DNA of 59,792 nt. Source: Streptomyces sp. A1277. GTDB taxonomy: Bacteria; Actinomycetota; Actinomycetes; Streptomycetales; Streptomycetaceae. The notes below the pieces were generated by a model. That model made no database searches. It had not been told where the DNA came from and saw only the letters and a program-made list of their open reading frames with translations. Below are positions 15,612 to 22,450 of this stretch, piece after piece. Where the stretch lies: contig NZ_SSBI01000051.1 in the NCBI RefSeq assembly GCF_004795015.1, forward strand, positions 1 through 59,792, given 5' to 3'. Every line of letters starts with the position of its first letter. Position 1 is the stretch's first letter. Made by a program: the position numbers and the translations under genes.

Positions 15612-16454
15612 ATGACCGCATCCGTCCGTGAGCGTGAGGTCCAGACCGTCAGCCAGGAGCGCAAGCGCCGGACGCGGTCCCGCACGATCAGCCACCTTGA
15701 CCCGATCGTCGTCTCCAAGCTCCCGGCGCACGAGTACGACCTCGATCCCGCCTGCATCTCCCTGGTGTGCCCGTCCTGCCGCACGTGGGTTCCGATCCGC
15801 GTCGCCGACACGGAGCGGGCCACGGCCAAGCTGGTCCCCCACCACACCGAGCAGGCCGGCACCGAAGACCCGGTCCGCTGCCCCGGCAGCCACCGCCTGG
15901 TCACGATCAACGTCACCGTCGCCACGTGGTCCCGCCGCCTGGAGGAGGGCATCTCGGAGACCAACGGCCGCCGCGCCGACCGCGTCATCCGCAAGCCCCA
16001 GCCGATGCCCACCCCGGCTGTCATGCAGATCGTCGGTGGCCTCGTCGACGACAAGACGGCCCGCAAGCTGCACGAGGCCCACGTCAAGAGCTGCACGACC
16101 TGCTCCGCCACCACCCCCCGGTGCACGGACGGCCGCCGGCTCGCCCACCTCGCCGCCCACACCCGGCGGACCGCACCCCTCCGCCGCCAGAGGCAGACGC
16201 GGCAGGAGGAGCAGGCCGACAAGCGCGCCTGGGCACTGCGTCTCCTGCACGACCAGCAGTGGGAGAAGGTGGCCGGCCCGGTCCACAAGACCGACCAGCA
16301 GCGCGTCCGCGACGTCCTGACCGCGCTGCGCAAAATGCTCAACGTCCCGACCAAGCCCGGCGCCCGGCCGCTCACCACGTGGGAGCGGGCCGACCTCCAG
16401 ACCACGATCGCGGTCCTGGAACGGCAAGAGAAGGACCTCACCCACCGCTGGTAG
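15612..16454 (+). CDS. Zinc-motif plasmid protein, unknown
   Basis: A 280-residue protein from ATG 15612, eight bases after GGAG. After a basic N-terminus (SQERKRRTRSRTISHLDP) there is a CPSC motif (VCPSCRTWVPIRV, near residues 54-66) and a CPGSH further on, then CTTCSATTPRC around 160-170, together a likely zinc site. The C-terminal half is basic and helical. It is the first gene of the rightward operon behind the double-operator promoter, so it is probably the gene most directly under GntR control. I do not recognise the family. A nucleic-acid-binding role fits but is unproven. Confidence 0.7.
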   Translation: MTASVREREVQTVSQERKRRTRSRTISHLDPIVVSKLPAHEYDLDPACISLVCPSCRTWVPIRVADTERATAKLVPHHTEQAGTEDPVRCPGSHRLVTINVTVATWSRRLEEGISETNGRRADRVIRKPQPMPTPAVMQIVGGLVDDKTARKLHEAHVKSCTTCSATTPRCTDGRRLAHLAAHTRRTAPLRRQRQTRQEEQADKRAWALRLLHDQQWEKVAGPVHKTDQQRVRDVLTALRKMLNVPTKPGARPLTTWERADLQTTIAVLERQEKDLTHRW

Positions 16455-16469
16455 GCGCTGGACGAACGA

Positions 16470-16513
16470 CCACGGCCGGTCACCCCCCGACGAAACGGGG
16501 TGACCGGCCGTGG
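16470..16513. terminator. Hairpin terminator
   Basis: 17-bp perfect arms at 16470-16486 and 16497-16513 with a 10-base loop, 16 bases after the stop at 16454. Confidence 0.75.
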
Positions 16514-16610
16514 CTGCTCGTACAAGCAGTCACTCCCCAAATGGGGAGCGATCTCGACAGCCCATGGGATTGCAGCCCTCGGACTGTCCAGGACCTGACT
16601 GGAGGACCTG

Positions 16611-16820
16611 ATGCCCAGCATGACACGCACCATCCCCGCCCCGTCGAACGGCCTCTACGACGACATGGAGGACGAGGACAACCGCCGCGGCCCGGAGCCG
16701 GATGAGGCCGACGCTTTCCACCGCCTGGTCCGCCACCTGGTTGCCGACGGCGACTCCCGCGCTGCGAAGGCCGGCCGCCGTGCCCGCCGCACCCTCGCGC
16801 AGATGGGGGCGGTCCGGTGA
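16611..16820 (+). CDS. Small basic/acidic protein, unknown
   Basis: A 69-residue protein from ATG 16611 behind GGAGG. It has an acidic middle (DDMEDEDNRRGPEPDEADAF) and a basic helical end (RAAKAGRRARRTLAQMG). No family is recognised. It is followed by a four-base-overlapping micro-gene, which argues that both are translated. Confidence 0.55.
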   Translation: MPSMTRTIPAPSNGLYDDMEDEDNRRGPEPDEADAFHRLVRHLVADGDSRAAKAGRRARRTLAQMGAVR

Positions 16821-16912
16821 ACGCCGTCACCAGCCTGACCGACGCGGAGCGCGATGAGCTCTCGCGTAAGAACAGCGAGCAGAACAAGCGGTCGGAGAGC
16901 AACCGCCGCTGA
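16817..16912 (+). CDS. 31-residue micro-protein
   Basis: GTG 16817 overlaps the stop of the preceding gene by four bases (GTGA). The product is 31 residues, all polar and probably helical (LTDAERDELSRKNSEQNKRS), with good G/C third positions. No family is recognised. The overlap and composition are the only evidence. Confidence 0.45.
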   Translation: MNAVTSLTDAERDELSRKNSEQNKRSESNRR

Positions 16913-17018
16913 CCGATCCCCCGGCATTGCCCGTCGTCCCCGCCCCTCACCAGGGCGGGGCCGGCGGAGAGCGTCGGGAGCTCACCCACGCTCCGGCCGT
17001 CAGGCCGCACACACGCGA

Positions 17019-17049
17019 ACAGCCCCGGGGATGCACCCCCCGGGGCTGT
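17019..17049. terminator. Hairpin terminator before the WhiB gene
   Basis: ACAGCCCCGGGG pairs with the CCCCGGGGCTGT-type right arm ending at 17049, followed by a short T-containing tail. A second, weaker hairpin (CCCCGCCC...GGGCGGGG) lies near 16935-16958. Confidence 0.65.
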
Positions 17050-17078
17050 CTCTTGCACGGACCTTCTGGGAGGCCCTG

Positions 17079-17381
17079 ATGAACCACTCCATCGTAAACG
17101 CGGTCTACGCGCCCTCCGCCGACCTGCCGGTCAACACCAACTGGCGGGCCGCCTCCGCCTGCCGGAACGAGGACCCCGAGCTGTTCTTCCCGATCGGCAA
17201 CACCGGCCCGGCACTGCTCCAGATCGAGGAAGCCAAGGCCGTCTGCCGCCGCTGCCCGGTCATGGAGCGCTGCCTGCAGTGGGCGCTGGAGAGCGGCCAG
17301 GAGCACGGCGTGTGGGGCGGCACCGACGAGGACGAGCGCCGCCGGATTCGGCGCCGCGCGGCCCGCAAGCGCACCGCCTGA
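17079..17381 (+). CDS. WhiB-family iron-sulfur regulator
   Basis: A 100-residue Wbl protein from ATG 17079, five bases after GGGAGG. The four cluster-binding cysteines are present: C28, C56, C59 and C65 (CRNEDPELFF, AVCRRCPVMERC). They are followed by the family's GVWGG turn (77-81) and a basic DNA-contact tail (ERRRIRRRAARKR). Wbl proteins bind sigma factor region 4 and sense redox or nitric oxide. Plasmid-borne copies are common in Streptomyces; here one sits inside the transfer region and could couple it to host development (inference). Confidence 0.95.
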   Translation: MNHSIVNAVYAPSADLPVNTNWRAASACRNEDPELFFPIGNTGPALLQIEEAKAVCRRCPVMERCLQWALESGQEHGVWGGTDEDERRRIRRRAARKRTA

Positions 17382-17520
17382 CGGGAGCGCCGGACAACTT
17401 CCGGCCCGCCCCGCAGCACCGCAGCACCACGGCTGTCCGCACGGCGGGCAGCCGGCCTTTTCGCATGTCTCCAGCCCGGGACAATCCCGGGATCGCCTTC
17501 CTCCCCGCAGGAGAGCCCCA

Positions 17521-17775
17521 ATGGAAAGCAGCCACCAGCTCGACACCGCGACGACTCCCACCGGCGCCTCCCGGATGCCGGACGCGGAGTGCATGCACAC
17601 CCCGAAGTGCCCGACGGCTGACAGCCCGGATCGCGAGGCCGCACAGGTCGTGTCCGCTCACCCGGAGCAGGGCTGGAGCCTGTTGTGCAACGCCCTGGTG
17701 CTCTTCGAGGACACCGGGGAGCTGCTGCCCGACGGCCAGATCATCGCCCCGCACCGGCCCCTCGCCACGGTCTGA
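17521..17775 (+). CDS. DUF5999-type small protein
   Basis: An 84-residue protein from ATG 17521 with AGGAGAG upstream. It matches the short Streptomyces family I know as DUF5999: CMHTPKCPTADSPDREAAQV, HPEQGWSLLCNALVLFEDTG and ELLPDGQIIAPHRPL. Function unknown; the cysteine pair near the start could bind metal. The N-terminal 24 residues extend beyond the usual start. Frequently found on plasmids and chromosome arms. Confidence 0.75.
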   Translation: MESSHQLDTATTPTGASRMPDAECMHTPKCPTADSPDREAAQVVSAHPEQGWSLLCNALVLFEDTGELLPDGQIIAPHRPLATV

Positions 17776-17896
17776 CGGCTGCCTGATCCGCCCGCACCGA
17801 CCGCCGAACTCCGGCGGCCGGGTCGGGCGGTGACGGGGAGCCGGACAGCCCGGATCCGCCGGCCCCGCGCCGGTACACGCGATGCGAGGAGACCCC

Positions 17897-18274
17897 ATGG
17901 CACAGCAGACGCAGCCCGCCGTACGACCGCAGACCCGCTACCTCAAGGGCGACCTGGTCCTGTTCCGGGACGTCGAGCGGTTCTGGCTCGGGCTGCCCGG
18001 CCACACGTTCATCGGCCGGGTCGAGCGGTCCTGGACGAACGTCCACAACGGCAAGCTCCTCTACGACCTGATGGAGCTCAACGCGAGCGGCAACCGCGCC
18101 CGCGGCGGGATCGACCCCGACTACATGCGACCGCTCCCGGCGACGGACGCGATGCGCGACATCGACACCGCGCCGCTGAGCGAGACGGACACCGGGGCGA
18201 TGACCCCGGCCGCCGTCGCCTGGCTGCGCCAGCACCTCACGCAGCACGGCAGCGCGTTGCCCGTCCGGCGCTGA
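17897..18274 (+). CDS. Plasmid protein, unknown
   Basis: A 125-residue protein from ATG 17897, six bases after GAGGAG (an upstream ATG at 17882 is poorer). The N-terminal half is beta-rich, possibly SH3-like (YLKGDLVLFRDVERFWLGLP, GRVERSWTNVHNGKLLYDLM); the C-terminus is helical. No recognised family or membrane segment. A strong terminator follows. Confidence 0.6.
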   Translation: MAQQTQPAVRPQTRYLKGDLVLFRDVERFWLGLPGHTFIGRVERSWTNVHNGKLLYDLMELNASGNRARGGIDPDYMRPLPATDAMRDIDTAPLSETDTGAMTPAAVAWLRQHLTQHGSALPVRR

Positions 18275-18289
18275 CCGCCCCAGCACAAC

Positions 18290-18336
18290 GGCCCTCCGGG
18301 ACCCCGGCATTAGAGCTGCCGGGGTCCCGGAGGGCC
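18290..18336. terminator. Strong 20-bp hairpin terminator
   Basis: Perfect 20-bp arms at 18290-18309 and 18317-18336 with a 7-base loop, 15 bases after the stop at 18274. Confidence 0.8.
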
Positions 18337-18410
18337 TGGTGCGACCTTACCCACCGCCGCAGATCCACGGTGCCCCTTCTCGGAGGCGCCCGGAAGAGAG
18401 AGGACACCCC

Positions 18411-20579
18411 GTGGCCCCCAAGACCGCTACCCGCCGCAGGCGCCAGCCCGCGGCGAACACGAAGCCCCGAGGCACCGGGCGCGCCAAGGGACCGGCGACG
18501 CCGGCCGCCATTCCCGCCCAGGCCGCCGCCCCCGAGGAGACGGTGCCGCTGGTCTTCCCGGAGGCCGACCCGGTCCTGGCCGACGCCGCCGACCGTGCCG
18601 CCGACCTCCGGGACCTGGCCGTCGACGACGTGGCCCGCATCCTCGCTGACGGCCAGGTGCGTACCGACGAGCTGATGGAGGGCGCCCGCACCGAGGCCGC
18701 CTCGATCACCGAGGCCGCCACCGCGGAGCAGGCGCAGATCCTCGCCGACGCGATGAAGGAAGCCGACCGGGTCCGCACGGAGGCCGCCACCACGGCGGCC
18801 GCCGACGCCGACCAGGTCCGCGCCGCTGCCGAGACGGCGGCGGAGCAGCTGCTCGCCGACGCGCGCCGCCAGGCCGACACCGTCGCCGTGACGGCGGCCG
18901 GTGAGGCGGAGAAGGTCCTCGTCGACGCCAAGGCGACGGTGGAGCAGCTGCTCGCCGACGCGCGCCGTCAGGCGCAGGAGGTCGCCACTACGGCGGCTGC
19001 GCAGGCGGAGCAGACCCGCACCGAGGCCGCGCAGGCCGCCGCGAAGGTCCTCGCCGACGCGGAGACGCAGCGCACCGAGCTGCTGGCCGGTGCGGAGCGC
19101 ACTGCGGCACAGACCCGCACCCGGGCCACCACCGACGCCGAACAGGTGCTGGAGCGGGCACGGGGCGAGGCCGACCGGATGCGCGAGAGCGCGGACGGCC
19201 AGGCGGCGCAGGTACGGGCCGGAGCCGAGAAGGTCGCCGCCGGCCTTCGTGCCGACGCCGACCGCGCCCTGGCCGACGCCCGCACCTCCGCTGAGGAGCT
19301 GCGGACGGCGGCCGACAAGGACGCCGCCCGGCTGCGCGAGCAGGCTGAAGCCGACGCGCAGTCGGCCCGGGAGGCAGTGGCGCAGGCCACGGCCGACCAG
19401 GCCGCCGCCGTCCAGGCCCGAGCCGAAGCGGACCGGATCCTCGAGGCGGCGACGCAGCGCACCGTGCAGCGGGCGCGGCGCCGGGAGATCCGGACCGAGT
19501 CGCGCGCTGCACGGCGCAAGGCCCGCGACGAGGCCCGGCCCGCCGGCGGGGTGCCGCCGCTGTCCGGCCAGGAGCTGGTGCTGGTCGTCGGGATCGTCCT
19601 GGCGGCCGCAGTCGTCTCCACGCTCGGGCTGCTCTCCTCCTACACCGCGCTGGAGACCAAGGCGGCGACGTGGGGCTGGGACTGGCCGTGGCTGCTGCCC
19701 GTCGGCATCGACGTCGCGATCCCGGCGTTCACCGGCGCCAACCTCATCCTGATCCGGATGGGCATGGAGCTCCGCTGGATCCGCTGGGTGCCCCGGGTGC
19801 TGACGGCGGTGACGGTCTACCTGAACTGGCAGGCGTCCTACACCCCCGGAGGCCGTATCGGGCACGCCGCCCTGACACTGCTCTGGGTCATCTTCTCCGA
19901 GATCGCCTCGCACGTGTACGGCACCCGGATCGGCGCGGTCACCGGCAAGAAGCGGATGGAGACGGTGCGCCGTAGCCGCTGGATCCTCGCTCCGATCCCG
20001 ACCGCCCGGCTCCGCCGCCGGATGATCCTGTGGGAGATCACCTCCTACCAGCAGGCGCTCACCCGCCTCCAGGAGGAGACCTACATGCGAGCGCAGCTCA
20101 AGGAAGAGCACGGTCTGCTGTGGCGCTGGAAGGCCCCGTTGGACAAGCGGATGGCGCTCAAGCTCGGAGAGGCACCCGCCGCGCTCGCCGACACGCTCAC
20201 CCCCGAGGACACGCTCACCGTCGAACGAGTGGAGGAGAGCGAGCACGCTCGCCCGGACATGAGCGCGCTCACCGACGAGGAGACGCGCGGTGAGCGCGAG
20301 CGCCCGGCGCTCACCTCCGGCGCTCACGAAGGTGAGCGCGACACGGACGATGACGACGCTCACCGAGCGGACGGCGCGCTCACGCGCAGCGCGAGTGACG
20401 CGCTCACCGAGCGCCGCCACGCTCGCATCCGTCTCCTCTACACCGAGCTCGGGCGCCGCCCCGAGTGGAAGGAGATCCGGGACGCGCTCACCGACGCGAA
20501 ACTGTCCGACAGTCCGGTCTCCCGCCCGACCGCCCAGCGCCTGCGCGCTCAGGTCGAAGAGGCCACCCCGGGCGCGTAG
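18411..20579 (+). CDS. Coiled-coil plus DUF2637 membrane protein (Spd-like, conjugation)
   Basis: A 722-residue protein from GTG 18411 with AGAGAGG upstream. It has three parts. First, a long Ala/Glu-rich coiled coil (about 60-370) built of near-regular repeats such as EQLLADARRQADTVAVTAAG and EQLLADARRQAQEVATTAAA, resembling polar scaffold proteins. Second, a DUF2637 membrane module (about 385-505) with four hydrophobic helices (LVLVVGIVLAAAVVSTLGLL, LLPVGIDVAIPAFTGANLIL, VLTAVTVYLNW, ALTLLWVIFSEIASHVYG). Third, a charged tail and an HTH-like C-terminus (RRPEWKEIRDALTDAKLSDS). DUF2637 occurs in SpdB-type spread proteins that help plasmids move within mycelium. The coding sequence also carries most of a GCTCAC/GTGAGC repeat cluster. 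Confidence 0.85.
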   Translation: MAPKTATRRRRQPAANTKPRGTGRAKGPATPAAIPAQAAAPEETVPLVFPEADPVLADAADRAADLRDLAVDDVARILADGQVRTDELMEGARTEAASITEAATAEQAQILADAMKEADRVRTEAATTAAADADQVRAAAETAAEQLLADARRQADTVAVTAAGEAEKVLVDAKATVEQLLADARRQAQEVATTAAAQAEQTRTEAAQAAAKVLADAETQRTELLAGAERTAAQTRTRATTDAEQVLERARGEADRMRESADGQAAQVRAGAEKVAAGLRADADRALADARTSAEELRTAADKDAARLREQAEADAQSAREAVAQATADQAAAVQARAEADRILEAATQRTVQRARRREIRTESRAARRKARDEARPAGGVPPLSGQELVLVVGIVLAAAVVSTLGLLSSYTALETKAATWGWDWPWLLPVGIDVAIPAFTGANLILIRMGMELRWIRWVPRVLTAVTVYLNWQASYTPGGRIGHAALTLLWVIFSEIASHVYGTRIGAVTGKKRMETVRRSRWILAPIPTARLRRRMILWEITSYQQALTRLQEETYMRAQLKEEHGLLWRWKAPLDKRMALKLGEAPAALADTLTPEDTLTVERVEESEHARPDMSALTDEETRGERERPALTSGAHEGERDTDDDDAHRADGALTRSASDALTERRHARIRLLYTELGRRPEWKEIRDALTDAKLSDSPVSRPTAQRLRAQVEEATPGA

Positions 20580-20660
20580 GTGAGCGCCCGGTGAGCGCGA
20601 GGCGCTCACCGTCTGACGCCCGCGCTCGCATCCCGAGCGCGGGCCGGTGTGTGAGCGCGA
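20041..20660. repeat. Cluster of about 16 GCTCAC/GTGAGC repeats; candidate TraB recognition site
   Basis: In about 600 bases, spanning the 3' third of the DUF2637 gene and the following gap, the core GCTCAC or its complement GTGAGC occurs about 16 times (near 20055, 20195, 20213, 20267, 20290, 20308, 20320, 20332, 20357, 20378, 20401, 20485, 20581, 20591, 20602, 20651). Most copies extend to CGCTCACCG or CGGTGAGCG, in both orientations. TraB proteins recognise clusters of 8-bp repeats near their genes. The density is seen directly; the function is inferred. Part of it is coding, which weakens the case there, but the 20580-20660 copies are not. Confidence 0.6.
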
Positions 20661-20718
20661 GCGTCAGGCCGCTCGCCCACCCCTCCCCGAACTTCGACTG
20701 AGTTGAGAGGAACTCGAC

Positions 20719-20880
20719 ATGAGCAATCTTCAGTACGCGATCGGCATGATCCTCGTCCTGATCACCCTCGTCATGATCCTGGCCACGCCGTTCCTGCTGG
20801 TCCACTCCCGCAGCCCGTACGACCACGGCCCCACCTGCTGGTGGTGCCACCCCCGCCTGCTGCCGCGCAAGCGGCGCTGA
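20719..20880 (+). CDS. 53-residue membrane protein with a CWWC motif
   Basis: ATG 20719 follows AGAGG by eight bases. The product has one hydrophobic helix (residues 7-27, AIGMILVLITLVMILATPFL), then a short polar part with CWWCHP and a basic end (RLLPRKRR). It looks like the small membrane proteins that accompany DUF2637/Spd genes on Streptomyces plasmids. CWWC could bind a metal or form a disulfide. Orientation is probably N-terminus out, basic tail inside. Confidence 0.65.
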   Translation: MSNLQYAIGMILVLITLVMILATPFLLVHSRSPYDHGPTCWWCHPRLLPRKRR

Positions 20881-21115
20881 CCTGCTGGCCATGGTCACCA
20901 CCGGCCCCGCTCACACCCGAGCGCGGACCGGTGACGGCCACGGCCGGCAGGCCGCTCGCCCGCACCGCGCCCCGAGCGCGGACACAGCGGGCCAGGCACC
21001 ACCCGCCCCGCGCCAGACCGCATCCGTCTCCCCCGCACCGAGCTCGGGCGCCGCCCCGAGCAGCCGGAGACCCGCGACGCGGTTCAGGCGCACGAAGGCC
21101 CCCGCTGAAGCGTGA
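20881..21115. other. Degenerate partial duplicate of the repeat region
   Basis: No gene. Two blocks echo upstream sequence: 21019-21062 resembles 20424-20465 (both contain ACCGAGCTCGGGCGCCGCCC), and about 20905-20970 resembles 20620-20680 (CCCGAGCGCGG and GGCCGCTCGCCC words). The order of blocks is rearranged, so this looks like old duplication with decay. Confidence 0.5.
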
Positions 21116-21162
21116 TCAGCGGGGGGCCTCGGTCTTCTGCTCACGCAAGAAAGGAGCACAGC

Positions 21163-21678
21163 ATGGCACCCACGACGACCGGGCCAGCCCCGAAGTCCGG
21201 GCGCTTCACCCGTACGACGACCCCGCCGGCGCCCGCGCTGGCACCCCCCACGGTGATCCCGCCGGCCCTGGAGATCTGGGCGCCCGACCCCCCGACCTGG
21301 AGCCAGCGCATGATCCCCAAGGGGATCCGGTCCGCGATGGCTGACCTGGGGCTTTGGCAGGAGCCGCGCCCCCTGAAGCCCTCGGTCCACCTGGTCCAGG
21401 TGATCGAAGTCCTCACCCGCTACGGCTGGTGCCAGAGCTTCGATTTCTCCCCCACCGGACGTATGTGCATCAGAGGTGCCCAGACCTTTCTGGAATCCAC
21501 CGGGCACGTCACCACGATCGACCGGGGCAAGGCCGTGAATTACCTCCAGTCCCAGCTGGACCGCCAGGGCGTGAACATGCGGTTCTGGGAATGGAACGAC
21601 CTTTCCAGCAACACCTTCCGGGGTGTGGAGGCCACCATCTCGGCGGCCTCCGACATGGCACGTAGGAACGGAGACTGA
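21163..21678 (+). CDS. Transfer-region protein, unknown
   Basis: A 171-residue protein from ATG 21163 with AAAGGAG upstream. A proline-rich start (PPAPALAPPTVIPPALEIWA) leads into a compact domain (RSAMADLGLWQEPRPLKPSV, QVIEVLTRYGWCQSFDFSPT) with a helix-turn-helix-like middle. The next gene starts after its stop, so they are cotranscribed. No family recognised; it is probably a transfer accessory. Confidence 0.65.
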   Translation: MAPTTTGPAPKSGRFTRTTTPPAPALAPPTVIPPALEIWAPDPPTWSQRMIPKGIRSAMADLGLWQEPRPLKPSVHLVQVIEVLTRYGWCQSFDFSPTGRMCIRGAQTFLESTGHVTTIDRGKAVNYLQSQLDRQGVNMRFWEWNDLSSNTFRGVEATISAASDMARRNGD

Positions 21679-21679
21679 A

Positions 21680-22312
21680 ATGACACCGGAAGAAGAGAGG
21701 GCATTCGAAGGAATTCAGGCCGGGATGACGGCCGGAATGACCTTCGGAAACAGCGCTCCGGACACTTCCCCGTACGCCGACGAAGGACCGTACGGAACCC
21801 CGGTCGGGCACAAGAAGGCTGGTCTGACCCGCCGGGGAAAGGTCGCCATCGCGGTGGCCGGGGTGGCGATCGTCGGCGGCGGGACCATCTGGTTCCAGGT
21901 CCATTCGGCGGCCGTCGCGAAGGACGAGAAGGAGGCCGCCGCCCTCCAGATCCAGATGAAGAAGCTGGAACTGGAGGAAATGAGGATCCGGAACGAGCAG
22001 GCCAGCACCGACAAGAAGGCCGCCACCGCCTCCGCCGAAAAGATCCAGGCAGCCGTCGACAAGTGCGTGAAGGACTCCTCCAGCCAGATCGGCAAGGGGT
22101 ACGGATCGCCCACCAGGGGCGACGTCGTGGCGGACTGCAAGCAGCAGTACGAGACCACCGACGGGTCCGGCATGGAAGCGGCCGGCAACGCCCGGGACGC
22201 CAGCAACACGGGGGGCGACGGGATCAACTCCCCCGCCCTGCTGGGTCTGGTCGCCGGTGGCGCCCTGGCCATCGCGCTGTTCGCACGCAAGGGCAAGAAG
22301 GCCGACGCGTAG
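21680..22312 (+). CDS. Membrane-anchored coiled-coil protein, unknown
   Basis: A 210-residue protein from ATG 21680, seven bases after GGAG. One transmembrane helix at about 53-72 (GKVAIAVAGVAIVGGGTIWF) is followed by a coiled coil (VAKDEKEAAALQIQMKKLEL) and a region with two cysteines (DKCVKD..., ADCKQQ). A second hydrophobic helix near the end (ALLGLVAGGALAIALFARKG) has a basic stop. The layout suggests an envelope component in which both ends are anchored. It lies between the repeat cluster and traB, so a role in DNA transfer is likely but unproven. Confidence 0.68.
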   Translation: MTPEEERAFEGIQAGMTAGMTFGNSAPDTSPYADEGPYGTPVGHKKAGLTRRGKVAIAVAGVAIVGGGTIWFQVHSAAVAKDEKEAAALQIQMKKLELEEMRIRNEQASTDKKAATASAEKIQAAVDKCVKDSSSQIGKGYGSPTRGDVVADCKQQYETTDGSGMEAAGNARDASNTGGDGINSPALLGLVAGGALAIALFARKGKKADA

Positions 22313-22329
22313 TCACGCACGGTGATTAA

Positions 22330-22417
22330 TTACTCCTTCCCTCCTGGCGGAGAGCGCCGCAATCGGACTCACATGGTCCGGCTGATCGGCTGCTCTCCGC
22401 TGGGAGGTAAGGAGTAA
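22330..22417. promoter_or_regulatory. Long imperfect inverted repeat, 26-bp arms
   Basis: Arms at 22330-22355 and 22392-22417 pair at 23 of 26 positions (TTACTCCTT...GCGGAGAGC against GCTCTCCGC...AAGGAGTAA), with a 36-base loop that contains a smaller stem. It sits between two genes and ends 33 bases before the next start. As RNA it is a strong hairpin, a terminator or processing site; it could also bind a dimer. Confidence 0.65.
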
Positions 22418-22450
22418 GGAACCATCTCGACCACGGAGAGTGAGGAAAGC

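Noticed and set aside
18237..20609. A 790-residue open frame on the minus strand
   Set aside because: Antisense shadow of the coiled-coil/DUF2637 gene; repeat-rich because that gene is repetitive.
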